This document shows, one piece after another, positions 21,223-32,399 of a stretch of DNA of 64,000 bases. The stretch lies in the NCBI GenBank assembly GCA_010015655.1, contig ML976727.1:1-64000 (forward strand), written 5' to 3'. Position 1 is the stretch's first letter. Each line of letters begins with the position of its first letter. This DNA comes from Bimuria novae-zelandiae CBS 107.79. Its lineage: Eukaryota; Ascomycota; Dothideomycetes; Pleosporales; Didymosphaeriaceae. Below the pieces are notes generated by a model. It did not search any database and was not told the origin of the DNA. It saw only the letters and a list, made by a program, of their open reading frames with translations. A program made the position numbers and the translations under genes.

Positions 21223-22073
21223 GATAGTTAATACAACGGGAGAAGAATGTGTGAATCTTGCGTAGTATTTATCCGAATTCCTGCCATAGTAATAAGGTTG
21301 TAAAAAGCGCAACCGCCGTTCCGTTACAGTAGGTTTCTATTACGCACAAATGGACATTACACCGTAATTATTACGTAACTGTGTAGAATACGTCTTAAGA
21401 TGACCAGCGTCGTCTCGCTTAGATTGGCAGGTACCGATCAGCGTGGCGACATTGCAGAATTATCCTTTCACAACCGCTACAGGGCTAACAATGACTTATC
21501 AGCGTACTAGTTAAGCTAGAAGGTACTAATACTGTGTTATTCAAACTTTAGGAGCGACGAGGACCTAGTATTAGAGCTGTAGTAGAGGTGTTGTGCCATG
21601 CTGTAAAAGATGGTCTCCGCTTTTAAGACGCGAAGGCGACAACGAAACTCGTAATTTTACTAAAAGCGGTGCTGGGGGGGTAGAGAAAGACTGTCTATAT
21701 CTACCCTAAATGGTGCAGTACAGATATCTAGATGTGGATAGAGTTTTATTATGTTAAAGTCTAAGTACCTGTGATTTTCTCGCTACGGAGTACTTCTCGC
21801 TACGTGGTGAGGGATGTTAGCTAAGGACAGAAAAGCCGTCGCGCTGTACCCGCTATTCCTATAAAAGTAAGGTACGAATAAGGGTCAAGTAATATGCTGG
21901 CGGCGTTATTAGAGAACACGTAACAGTGGGAGCCTTTGTGTAACATGCAAACGCTAATGGCGTTAGGATCCTTAGTAGTATGTGTATAAGAGATTGCCTA
22001 CTAGCTATCTTCGTGCTCGTCCATCGCCAATGACATGGAAGTCTAGGGTTAAATAGCGCTCTGTGATACATGT
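21223..22073. other. Gene-free stretch with repeat pieces
   Basis: Contains CGTAGTATTTAT..AATTCCTG (about 21255-21300), also present at about 54938-54985, and the inverted CATCCCT terminus 21775-21817. I see no coding region. Confidence 0.4.
21775..21817 (-). repeat. CATCCCT-type terminus, right member of the 328-369 pair
   Basis: The minus strand reads ACATCCCTCACCACGTAGCG and continues with a second CGTAGCGAGAA 17 bp on; nearly identical to 328-369 in inverted orientation. Confidence 0.5.
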
Positions 22074-22078
22074 AAGAG

Positions 22079-22329
22079 TGTCAGATTAAAGGGTGTTTTT
22101 GATGAGATGGAAAAGTAATTGATTCTTCTTTTTATGTGTCTTTGCAAGAATGTAAGGCTCTTTTATCCTTACGTCTCACGTTAAGACGCTAATCTATTTC
22201 CGTTAAGTAAGGAGAGTCGCCCTTTGTCCCGCCCAGAATCGTGCGGATGAACTAAACTGCTAGCAAAGTCTCTTTATGTAGGGTTGCGCCAGCTACCTTC
22301 GTGTGTGCAAGGGGCCATGTAATTAGACA
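22079..22329 (-). repeat. Left (3') LTR of Copia-2
   Basis: 251 bp; aligned end to end with 27214-27464. Confidence 0.9.
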
Positions 22330-22608
22330 CACCCCCTCAGCTTAGGCTTATCCTCAAGCTAGAGACCATTCGTTAGTAATTAGATAGTCCTATCTTAGTT
22401 TAATCTTAAAGGCCTCTATCCTTTGCTCTAGCTCGAGCAGATTAACTTCTTTATTTATAATTATATCCTTAATCTCTGTAAGTCCTAATTTATCTAGGAA
22501 CTTGCTCTACTTGTTGGCTAGCAAGGCCTTTGTAAGTCTATCCGCAACCATGTCCTCCGATCGTTAATAGTCCACCTTGATTGTCCTAAATGCGACTTCT
22601 TGTCTTAG

Positions 22609-25600
22609 CTAGTAATTGTGGATATTAACATGACGGAGCTTCGTCTGCAGCTTGGTGATCTCTTTAGTAATAAGTCGGATTGTTTGCTGGTTATCGCAAT
22701 TAATCGTGATAAGGGAATTGCTAAGGTTGATCTTTAGCTCCTTTAGTAATTGGGATGTGAATAGAGCCTCCTTCGCCACCTGTGATAGTGCTAGTAATTT
22801 AGCTTTAGTTGTTAATGTAGTAACTGTGTCCTGCTTGTTTGCTTTCCAGGCAATTAGGCCGCCGAATAGTTTAATAATGTATCCTTGCGAGCTCTTGCGG
22901 TCAAGCGTATTATCGGCAAAGGACGCGTCACTTACCACTTCTAAAGTATCTGCACCCCCAAGCTGAAGGCCTAATAATCTAGTATTAGCAAGGTAGAGGA
23001 GAACTCGATTGGCAGCTACTTAGTGCTCTTTGCCTAGGTTAGATAGGAATCGTAATAATTAAAAGCTTGCAAAGGCAATATCTAGTCGCGTAATCACCGC
23101 AGCGTAGAGGATTAATCCTATCTTTCGCTAATATTAATTAACTTCAGCCTTGCTGGCGAGCCCTAAGCGTGGGAGCAGTTTAACTACTACCATTGGGGTA
23201 TTATAGCAAATCTTATAGTGATTAATAAGGCGCAATATTTTGTCGATATATAAGGCTTATGAAAGCTAAATCTTTCTGTTTAGGCGATCCCTAATAATTT
23301 TAATCCCTAAGAACTACTATAGATCTTTCCCGCTAGTAAGGGAGAACTTAGTACTTATTTTTACTATAGCTCCTTTAGCTGCGTGCTCTTAATTCTTGTG
23401 GTAGGCAATAATCAGGTCGTCCACGTAAAAGAAAAGAATAAGGCCATCTTTAATAAGACAACATGGCTTATAGGGGACTATGGTGAAGCCCATGTTGCGG
23501 AGCGTAGATGTGAACTCCCTCTGCCATAGTAATAGAGAGATACGTAATCCATAGAGCGCCTTATGCAATTGCAGGACTGTGCCTACTCGCGTATATCCGC
23601 GGGGCATCCTTATGTAGATCTCTCTATCGAGCTTTGCATGTACGAAGGCGTTCGTGACGTCGTATTAAATTAGTTCTAGGTCAAATCGTGCAGCTATTGC
23701 CATAAGCATGCGAAATGATCGTCCTGCCAGCGTTACGGCATAGGTTTCTTGTAAGTTAAGGTACCGCTATTAATCGCCTCGCACCACTAATCTTGCCTTG
23801 CATTTCTGTAATTAATAGTGCTTATTAAACTTGTAGGTATATACCCACATACAGTTAAGAATCTAATAACCTAATGCTCTTATTAGAGCTACTATAACCT
23901 TACTCCAGGACTTCATTTCCTTATAGCTCTGGAAATAAGATTGCTCGGCTTCCTTCCATATATTATGGAGTAGGTGATCCTCGAGCTTGCTTCGACATGT
24001 AGGTGGCTCTAGGAGTACACTTTAATATGGTTTCTTGCCTAATGTGATTATTCGTCGAAGCTGCGCCTTATCAAGAGCCTTACCCTTGTATTTGCCGCTA
24101 CTGCTGGCTTCGGTGCCTGCTATAAAGGCTGCGGCCTATGGGCTTATTTGTAACTGCTCTGTTTATACTACTAGCGATAGTTTAAGCTAATTATCTCCTG
24201 CTATTAATTATGCAAGGAGTGTTACTAGTAGCGGCGTTAAGGGAGGCGTTAGATATTCGTACCTAGCTTTCCTACCTTACCTATACTCGGGAGCTCCTTT
24301 AACCTCTTCCTCTAACGCTTTACTAATTATCTTATCTTTAAAAAAGGACTTGGTGGCTTGCTCTTATTAAGGTGAGGGAGGTAACTCTACTAATCGTACC
24401 TAAGCTACTATTTCTTCTAATGTGCTGTGCATGAGGTTGTCTATTAGGTCTTTAGTTTTACCTAAGAACATAGTATCCTCGTCGAATATTACGTCGCGAG
24501 TACTAATTGTCTTTGCTAGGGAGGGGATCCATATCCTCCAGATGTTAGTTAATCTGTAGCCAACTAGATAGCCTATCCAAGCTTTGGGGTCCAGCCATTA
24601 GAGCTTACTCTTGCCACGTTTAGTGTCATTAGTTATGGCGAAGGCTTTGCAGCCATAGGCTTTTAAGTAAGCTTAATTAGGCTTCTTTAGTTAAGTGACA
24701 ACGCTATTCTAAAGAGCTACTATCGTAAAGAATACTTCGTATAGTAATCGCCATTAATTGGCGTAGTTCGGGGTTTAATTATAGAGGTAGACTACAGCTC
24801 GGGTAATCTTAGGCTATATCTACTAAGGTAGGTTAGAGTTAAGTTACATCGCACGCGCTTTCTTCTTAATTATACCCCTTAAGCGTTTAGCCCCTCTATT
24901 TTATGCTTAAGTATCGGGTGCTAAAGGCTCGATTCTAATACCTTATGCTAAGCACCACTTCTCAACGTTTGCCTTAATAAAGAAGATCTTGTTGTTAGAT
25001 TTAATTACTTTCACCGTAACATTGTATTATACTCTTATAAATAGTATAAAAGTGCTAAGTTGCTTAATAATAGATCGTGCTGGGCGATTATCCTTAAAGT
25101 AGAAGTCCTATGCGAAGCTAGAGAATTAATTAGTAATTAGTATTTAGCTCTTCTCTCTTATTAAGCTATCTACTTCGTAGTCGTGAAAATCAATTACAAC
25201 TCGCTCACTAGGGCCTTCAGTTAGGTCTCTAGCTTGCCAGCGTATTTACTGTTTTAGTTTTGCTTTGCCGCAGGCGTCACACTTAATAATAGGTAGGCCT
25301 TTAATCTTTACTCCCTTAAATTACTATACGAGATATTTAAGAGCCTAAGGGCCTAGATAGCCTAATCGTTAGTGCTAGGTTAATACATCTGCCCTCTACG
25401 GTCTTTGTTTAGTGCGTGTGTTAGTCTTATGGGTGGCATGCGCAGCTTCAGTAGGAGTACCACCTACTGGCCTTGTCCTGTGTTCTAGCACCCACTGTCC
25501 ATGCAACTCTTAAAGTTCTGCTAGTATAGTATTATCTCTTCTCTTTAGAGTCGTTGGGTCTGCCCTTATGTCCCACCAAAGGCCTTGCCTCCGGAGTAAT

Positions 25601-27282
25601 CGGAACGATACAAGATTACAAAGCAGGTTAGGGTAATAGGCGATATTATCTAATTATATTATTTAATTACTACTTGCACTCTGTATGTTAAGATAGACGC
25701 TCTCGTATCTTTTAATCTATATTTGCGTATTCCCTGCCCATATGAAGTCTCCCGGCGCCAGTGGCTGGTAGGAGACAAAGCGATTAATATTATTAAAGAT
25801 ATAGTAAGTTATGCCTAAATCGAGTATAGCTAAGCATCGCAATAGGTACGTGTTTAGGTTAGTGTGGACGGATGCGGCTTTAAAGCTCGCTAGGATTTTA
25901 GTAATCTTGCGTCTATCTAGTCACTTATTATTAGCCTTAGTAATTCGAGTTAGAGTGGGAGTATGCGATGATTTAATTCTAGGTGTTTAAGACTTTAGTC
26001 TTTTCACTATTCTTAACTTCTCTTAGAAGTTGGTATTATGTTCTAGCCTAAGCTTAACTAGCTTTACCATAAAAGGGTTCGCTCTAAACTAGTCTAGCTA
26101 CTTATCTAGAAAGGTATAGAAACAGTCTTAAAGACTATAGCGTAGTTCATAAGCAGGGCAATAATTACCACTAACTACTATTAGCTTAAGGCTTTAAGGC
26201 GACTGCTTAGATTTAGTACGTTAACTATTATTTTGTTATTTATAATTCTAAGGTCTTCCCTAACTTTTAGATAATACTGCTTCATCCACAAGAGAGGCGT
26301 CCCTGTCTGTGGCCTGGGTGGATTTACCACCGTCAGCGAGAGATAAACCTATAATAGTAAAAGCGCCCTTTTATTTGCCCTTAATTAGGTGCTGCAGGAT
26401 TATATGGTTTTAGAAGAGTTTTACTGTATTCTTTCGTAAGATAGCTATATCTCTGCTTCTATGTTGCTAGAAGGTCGTTACCTATATAGATGCGACATAG
26501 ACAACTGCCTTTATAAAGTCTTCTTTAACTAAGTCTAGCCTTTAAAGTTTTAGGACCTAATTGGTCTCTACTTCTGTGGCTATATAATCGTACTTAGATA
26601 GCTATATAGCCTATAATCTAGCTATTCTTATTAGCTTAAGGGCTTCTTGGTATCTTGCCCTTACTCGTTAATATTCGTCTTAATGGTTAACCCCAACTGT
26701 AATCGTGAGGTTATTAATCTATTGCTTTATTATACCTCTAGGGATGCAGCAGTTACTCTGCAGGTGTACAGAGATTATTAATTAAAGAAAGGTGACCACC
26801 TTATCGAGGTCTGCCTCTTGTTCTTGGTAGTCTCGGTCTGTAATCTTATAGATCTCGAGCCGTTCTTTATAATAGTTGCTATCATCTTTGTATACTTTCG
26901 CACCTGCCATTAATAGATAGGATAGTAATATTAGCACGTTATTTGGGTTCGCGGTCATGTAGGCGGCGCTTAATTGGTAGTTACTTATTAGCGGCGGCAC
27001 CGGCATCGCGGGTTTCTGTTTTGGTTTATCTATTAGCGCTGGGTCAATAATATTCTAGACCTTTAGGAATTAGCATCTTGTTTTAAGCTGTTTTAGCCAT
27101 GGCGTGTAATTTGTGTAATTAGTCAGGATAACTGTAGGATCTCTAAGGGTCGATAGAGCCATTGTGATTGGCTTAATTAAGGCAGTATTGGTTAAGGCAG
27201 TAAGACTCTTAATTATTAGATTAAAGGGTGTTTTTAATAAGATAGAAAAGTAATTAATTCTTCTTTTTATGTATCTTTGCAA
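22609..27282 (-). pseudogene. Decayed Copia gag-pol on minus strand
   Basis: Recognisable pieces, in minus-strand order: a gag start near 27282 (LRDPTVILTNYTNYTPWLKQ); reverse transcriptase near 23607-23389 (LHKALYGLRISLLLWQREF and FFYVDDLII, matching the Copia ALYGLKQSxRxW and YVDD blocks); RNase H near 22938-22609 (SDASFADNTLDRKSSQGYII, AKLLALSQVAKEALF). Between them almost every frame is interrupted by TAA and TAG in AT-rich sequence, as RIP leaves behind. No protein can be made. Confidence 0.82.
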
Positions 27283-27464
27283 GAATGTAAGGCTCTTTTA
27301 TCCTTACGTCTCACGTTAAGACGCTAATCTATTTCCGTTGAGTAAGGAGAGTTGCCCTTTGTCCCGCCCGGAATCGTGCGGATGAACCAGACTGCTGGCA
27401 AAGTCTCTTTGTGTAGGGTTGCGCCAGCTACCTTCGTGTGTGCAAGGGGCCATGTAATCGGACA
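27214..27464 (-). repeat. Right (5') LTR of Copia-2
   Basis: 251 bp; followed by AAGAG. It carries more A/T at RIP-type positions in its left third than the other LTR does. Confidence 0.9.
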
Positions 27465-27469
27465 AAGAG

Positions 27470-27745
27470 ATTAGTTTATATAAGAAATTAGTTTATACAA
27501 TAAATTAGTTTATATAAGAAATTGGTTTATACAAGAAATTAGTTTATATAAGAAATTAGTTTATACAATAAATTAGTTTATATAAGAAATTGGTTTATAC
27601 AAGAAATTAGTTTATATAAGAAATTAGTTTATACAAGAAATTAGTTTATATAAGAAATTGGTTTATATAAGAAATTAGTTTATACAAGAAATTAGTGTAT
27701 ATGAAATTAGTTTATATAAAAAATTAGTTTATATAAAACATTAAC
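27470..27745. repeat. 17-bp minisatellite, about 16 copies
   Basis: Unit ATTAGTTTATATAAGAA, alternating TATA and TACA versions so that a 34-bp higher-order unit is visible. It starts directly at the AAGAG duplication of Copia-2. Confidence 0.92.
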
Positions 27746-27751
27746 GTCCCT

Positions 27752-27790
27752 TACTGCGTAGCGAGACACTGTGTGCCAAGACAAATAAGG
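27752..27790 (+). repeat. Related CATCCCT-type terminus (degenerate)
   Basis: CGTCCCTTACTGCGTAGCGA then a GTGTGCCAAGAC block resembles the other four termini, but no partner was found. Confidence 0.3.
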
Positions 27791-28044
27791 GGTACTTTAA
27801 CTCTCAGCAACCAGAAAGCTCATGGTTCAATTTTTAATAAACTAACCGCTGATCTCGGAATCATGAAGGACTATATGTATAACTGACCCTGAAAGCGGAC
27901 AGCTACCTAAAAAGCGGACGGCTACTTCGAAAGCAGGCAGCCCGTCACCCAGAAAGCACATAAGTTAACCCTAGACCGCGGTATTACTCCTTTCCCTCTT
28001 CTTCCTCTGCCTCTGAAGTAATATGCTTCGACTCCTACGCACAC
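27791..28044. other. Spacer, no gene seen
   Basis: Contains short related words GAAAGCGGACAGCTACC, AAAGCGGACGGCTACT and AAAGCAGGCAGCC in tandem (27890-27945), perhaps subterminal repeats of a transposon. No coding sequence. Confidence 0.35.
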
Positions 28045-30487
28045 TTAGGATACAGTACCATGGATATCCAACGCATGTCGCTGCAAGTGCATTTTGCTAC
28101 CAAGACACACCTGGCAGAGATCGCAGCTGAGCTGATCCCCTTCCTTAATTTATTGCAGGTGCTTTCTCTTAAAATGTTTGCTAAGATCCCCTGAGGTATG
28201 GAATGAGTATGTGCGTACGTTCGTACGTAGACGTTGGTTGCCCAGGCAAAGGAAACATATTGTCGGCCTCTTCTCTTTGTACACCGCCACCTTGGCTACT
28301 TCTAGCACTTTTTTATTTGGATCCAGCTGAGAATCGTCGTTGTTCTTGCTAGGCGGCTTGATGCGATGTCTCGAGTGTTGCGTCTGGGATAGGCGCATTC
28401 CGCCTTCCTCGATCGCACAATATCGCATAACAGCATAGATGGCCGTGTTCCGCCGGTCGAGCTCCTCGTCCAGCGTGAGTCCCGGACGAGCGAAGATAGC
28501 GCCGACTAACTCCTGCTGTGCCTGAGGCAGCGCACAAGGCGCTACTTTGAGTTAATCCTCTACGTCGACGCCAAAGCCAGCAAGCTGCCGCTCAACATCA
28601 CGCACTGGCTGTTCGTACTCCCAGCGTCCCTGGACTTCCTGAAGAAGGGTATGCCGGCACCGTTGCTTTGCCCGGTTGATCTCGCTAGTAAGCGCTTTGT
28701 ACTTTGGATGCTTAGTTGCGTTGGCAAGGGTGCATTTGAGACGCTCTCATCAGTTGAGTAGCGAACGAACGGTAGGATCATCGTTTACTAATGCGGTCTA
28801 TTCTAGGGTGAGTCGCCATGGCCGACGACGATCGATCGAACGGCTCATAGTACAGGCCGCCCGCATTAGCGCCATCTGGGGCTGGATGCCTCGCACAACA
28901 GCCTGCGTGTCAACCATAACGCGTCGTAAAAGGTAGTGCTTCAGGAACGTCAATATACTTGCGTGCCCCATCATTAGGTTCTGCATAGCCTCGCTAACGT
29001 TACCTGCGTACTATGTTACTCCTACACCTTGCATACGACAGCTCGCAAAGCTCACCATTCTCATTAAACGCCTTGCCTGCTGCATATCTCAGCGAATAGG
29101 GACGGGTCACCTGCGCAAACCTTGTAATTTTCCCCAGTGTTCGGATCCATGGTAGTAAGGTGGAGTAGGGAAGAGGCTCCGTAGGCGAAATAGCCCAGCC
29201 ATATGGAGTCCGTTCTGCTTTGCGAAACACGGGAGTATCGTCCAAGGCCCGGTTAAGGCGTAGTGGTAGCTCGTTGCGGCCTGGCGGGATAGTAAGCCTA
29301 CTTAGTTCCTCTGGGGAAGTTAGATTGTAGGCTGCAAACGCCTAGTCGTAAAAGAGTACGCCAAGGAGGAAGACGTGCGGACTAAAGATAAGAGTCTCGT
29401 CGTAGATAACTTCAAAGAGAGGAAAGGTATTCCTTAAAGAGTCAGCATTCTTGTTCAGCCTAGCAGATAGAAAGCGTACTAACGTACATGTCTTTGACAC
29501 CAAGGAACTGCTTGGTGAATTCGAAGGTAAACTCTAGCAACACCCGATAAGGACCGCCCTCCGGATCCCGCAGCAGAGTGACCTGTATATGCCGATAGCA
29601 GAGACTAAGAAGAGCCTGTGGCCGGTTGGCTGTAAAACCACCTAGTTGTAGATAGAGCTGGGCTTGTATCCGACAGCGTCCGTGAGGGTATCTCTTTTCA
29701 GTCGTGACTAGGTTCGTTTGCAGCACGAGCGCCAGATCTTCGACATACATGCAGGCCTTATCTCAACCTATCTTCGTGAGGCCGTGCTTCTTTGCTAGCT
29801 TTCTCAGTACCTGCCCTTCACGTTAGACGTCGGAGGTACGCGTGTGACGCTGGACCTCCACAGCGGAGCCTCCATACCTTGTGCATGCTCCGGTTCATCT
29901 TCCCATCTAGCTTCACGCCAGTAGCTCTTTCGTACACTAGGCAGAAGACCTTCCAGTACGTCCCTAAGGAGCTGGCGTGCTTAGTCCCTCGACGTCTCCT
30001 TCCTCCTTTCCCTCGGCGCTGACTTAGTAGCCAGTCGAAGAATGTGTAGAGAGTGCTAACGGATACGGTCGAGTAGGCACGGTTCTGGTCTTTCCCGAGG
30101 TACGTCCAGCACCTATGCACTGTTAGTCCCATGTGTTCTAGCGCAGGCAGGAAGGGAACGAGAGACCTACTAATGCCACTGATCTTCCATACGATCGATC
30201 AGGCGAGTACTGCTGTCCTTATAGTCCTCTTTCGTATAGTCTTGTTCGTCGAAGGTCTCTAGCTGCTGGAGATAGTACTCGGGCGGATAATCCTCGTTAG
30301 GGGAGAGCCAGGCTTCGTCTTCGTCCTCGTCCTCGTCGCCCTCATCCGCAGAGGCATCGACGTCTGTCGGATCCGTATCTGACTCCACACCATCGTCCGC
30401 ATCGGAATTAGGCCCAGTATAATCACTCTCGTTGAAGGAACTTTCGGATTTAGAGGAGGAACCTTCAACTGGAGAGCGTCGTCGCAT
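28045..30487 (-). pseudogene. DUF3435 tyrosine-recombinase-like protein with C2H2 tail; decayed
   Basis: Starts MRRRSPVEGSSS at 30487 with an acidic N-terminus ending near ...RLIDRMEDQW. After probable introns (CTAACAGTGCATAG acceptor at about 30117; GTATGG...CTAACGTGAAGGGCAG between 29882 and 29815), DUF3435 blocks follow: SSLGTYWKVFCLVYERATG, MYVEDLALVLQTNLVTTEK, LGGFTANRPQALLSL (catalytic Arg region), VTLLRDPEGGPYRVLLEF, TRPYSLRYAAGKAFNENG, and GHASILTFLKHYLLRR with candidate His and Tyr. The C-terminus has KRPTICFLCLGN...GDLSKHFKRKHL and CDLCQVCLGSKMHLQRHALD zinc fingers, ending IHGTVS. In-frame stops (after LTKIG, after KHLQ, and others) and frameshifts kill it. DUF3435 is the domain of Starship captain recombinases, but many family members lie outside Starships. 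Confidence 0.85.
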
Positions 30488-31230
30488 GTCGCCGTAGTCC
30501 GTGACGAGGCAGGGCGTCTGGAGGTAGAGCGTCCAAAGGCAGGGCGTTCGAGGTAGAGCGCGGAGGGAAAGAGGGGTACTGGAGGATTCTAGCTAGAACG
30601 AATGCTGCCGAGAATGGGGGAGAAGAGACAGCTGTGTTTGCTTAGGGCTCCGGTGGATGGACGACGAGCGGAAAGGCCCTTAAGTAGCCCGCCAGTCGTG
30701 TGGCCTCCATTTCGGTCGGTATCTTGGGTGGTGAGGATAAGAATAGGATGGAGCTAGCTAACAAGGTCGCAGGCGGTGCCGCCGCGTTGCTCTTGTGCAG
30801 AGAACTGGAAACCGGGCCTTCGTCGGGGCATCATGAGGAAACGCTAGCCAAGATGGGAAAGCGAGTGGTGTCGAGAGCTGGTGCTCCACGCTCGCGTTCC
30901 TGGCAGCAGGGGTGCCGCAATCCACCGCTTGGGCGAGAGCCCGGACGAGAGTGCCATGGCGATGGCGATGGGGTATCCGTGCGAGGGAAAGGAGAGCGCG
31001 TGGTGTTTTGAAACGTAGCATGTAGTGTGATCTGGGCGCCGTTGGATTGTGAAAGCGTGCCGAGAGCTCTGCTGCTGAGCTTCCTCGAAGTTAGGGTAGT
31101 AGCGCGACTACGCTAGCTGAAGTGGGTAATCCGGAGAGCACGTGCGCCCGAGCTGTTCGGCGCGTGAGTAGGGAGGTTTAGTGGCAAGTCAGCGTCAGAA
31201 AATGGCAGCGCGGGCACCCGAAAACGGCGG
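30488..31230. other. GC-balanced region upstream of the DUF3435 gene
   Basis: This is the expected promoter side of the recombinase pseudogene. CGCCGTTGGATTGT occurs twice (about 31036-31049 and 31233-31246). Two overlapping open frames (30700-31021) show no recognisable domain and I do not call them genes. Confidence 0.35.
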
Positions 31231-32120
31231 CCAAAACGCCGTTGGATTGTTTAAGGTAGTATAAAGACTTACTTAAAATACTATACTTTATTAATACTAC
31301 TAATACCTCTCTCTTTATAACTCCTCTACTATAATAGCTATTATAAAATAGATAATAGTAATTAATTTAGCGACGTTAGTTATATCTTATATAGCTATTA
31401 TATTCTTTTTTTAGATATAGTAAGTGCAATTTAGGCACCTCCGCATATCGTTACTAATACTAACCCTCTAGTATTATGCCTCACCCAGCACCTATAGCAC
31501 CTACCTATAGAACTTAAAGAATCCTTGCGTAGATGCCTCCTAATTATAGCATACGCGCTATACTACCTTCTTTAAAAAGTAAGTAAAGTCCTTATAAGTA
31601 TAAGCGTATTTATAATATCTTTTTATTTAGTTTTTTAGTGCCTTAAAAGTCTACTTAATTAAATTAAAATCTAATAAGTATAATAATAAGTATTTAAGTA
31701 TAATACCTGCCTCTACGCATAATATAATAATCCTTTTTAACTTATAAATAGAGGTATTATTAAGGACTATTACTAATTAATCTCCTAATTATAAATTATA
31801 ATAGGAGAGTACTTTATTTACTAAAAACTTTTCTAAAAGCTCTACGTTAATTACGCCCTAGAATATTACATAGTTAACGTAGCTATACACATCTGTGGTA
31901 GGGAGTAAGTTCTATCGCTCTAAGCGCCGTACAGAGTACTGTACGTTAGCGGGCGTGTTTATGGCTGACTAGGCATACTTTCTATCGCTAATTCTCTCAT
32001 TATAAGCACTCTCGTCAAGGCAGACAACCTACTTTAGTTTATATATTTATTAGTAGCGCGCCTAGAACACCTGACAAAGACCTTTATAGCGCTTTTTAGT
32101 AGCTTTTAACGTAGCTTTTT
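31231..32120 (-). mobile_element. Tc1/mariner-like relic, left part (split by Copia-3)
   Basis: Extremely AT-rich. A stretch around 31620-31800 lines up with the transposase-coding strand of the better preserved Tc1-like element near 48430-48600 (CTTAAAAGTCTACTTAATTA versus CTTTAAAGCTCTGCTCAATC and onward). It continues at 37939 after the Copia insertion. The left end near 31231 is uncertain. Confidence 0.6.
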
Positions 32121-32320
32121 TGTTGGTAGGCCTTTGTACGATCGTACGGGTGATAACAGTAACGAATGTCTTGTATATTGCTATTGGTATATTCTATCTA
32201 TGAACGTGGGTGCTACGAAGGTATACATGGGCTCGGTGCAAGTCGGACCGAAGTAGGATCGAGGCGGTACGTTGGGCAGCATCAAGCAGCCTTAGGCAAT
32301 GGGATATGTGTATACCAACA
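32121..32320 (-). repeat. Left (3') LTR of Copia-3
   Basis: 200 bp, nearly identical to 37739-37938 with a handful of C/T and G/A differences. Confidence 0.9.
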
Positions 32321-32399
32321 CTAGCAACCTTTTGTTATCGTAGCGCACTATTCCATAGGTCGCTACACAGATCCCTCTACTCGTATTAATAGCATATTG

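Larger units (their letters stand above)
22079..27464 (-). mobile_element. Copia LTR retrotransposon relic (Copia-2), RIP-mutated
   Basis: 251-bp LTRs (22079-22329 and 27214-27464) have TGTC...GACA ends, degraded in the right copy. They are flanked by AAGAG duplications (22074-22078 and 27465-27469). The LTRs differ mainly by G/A and C/T changes. The element lies on the minus strand, with RNase H at the left and gag at the right. The AT-rich interior has pervasive stops. Confidence 0.92.

Noticed and set aside
27470..27745. CRISPR-like array
   Set aside because: Units are contiguous 17-mers without unique spacers, in a eukaryotic genome; this is a minisatellite.
30700..31021. Overlapping 103- and 87-codon frames upstream of the DUF3435 gene
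   Set aside because: No domain and no splice or codon evidence; both strands are open, typical of GC-richer non-coding DNA.
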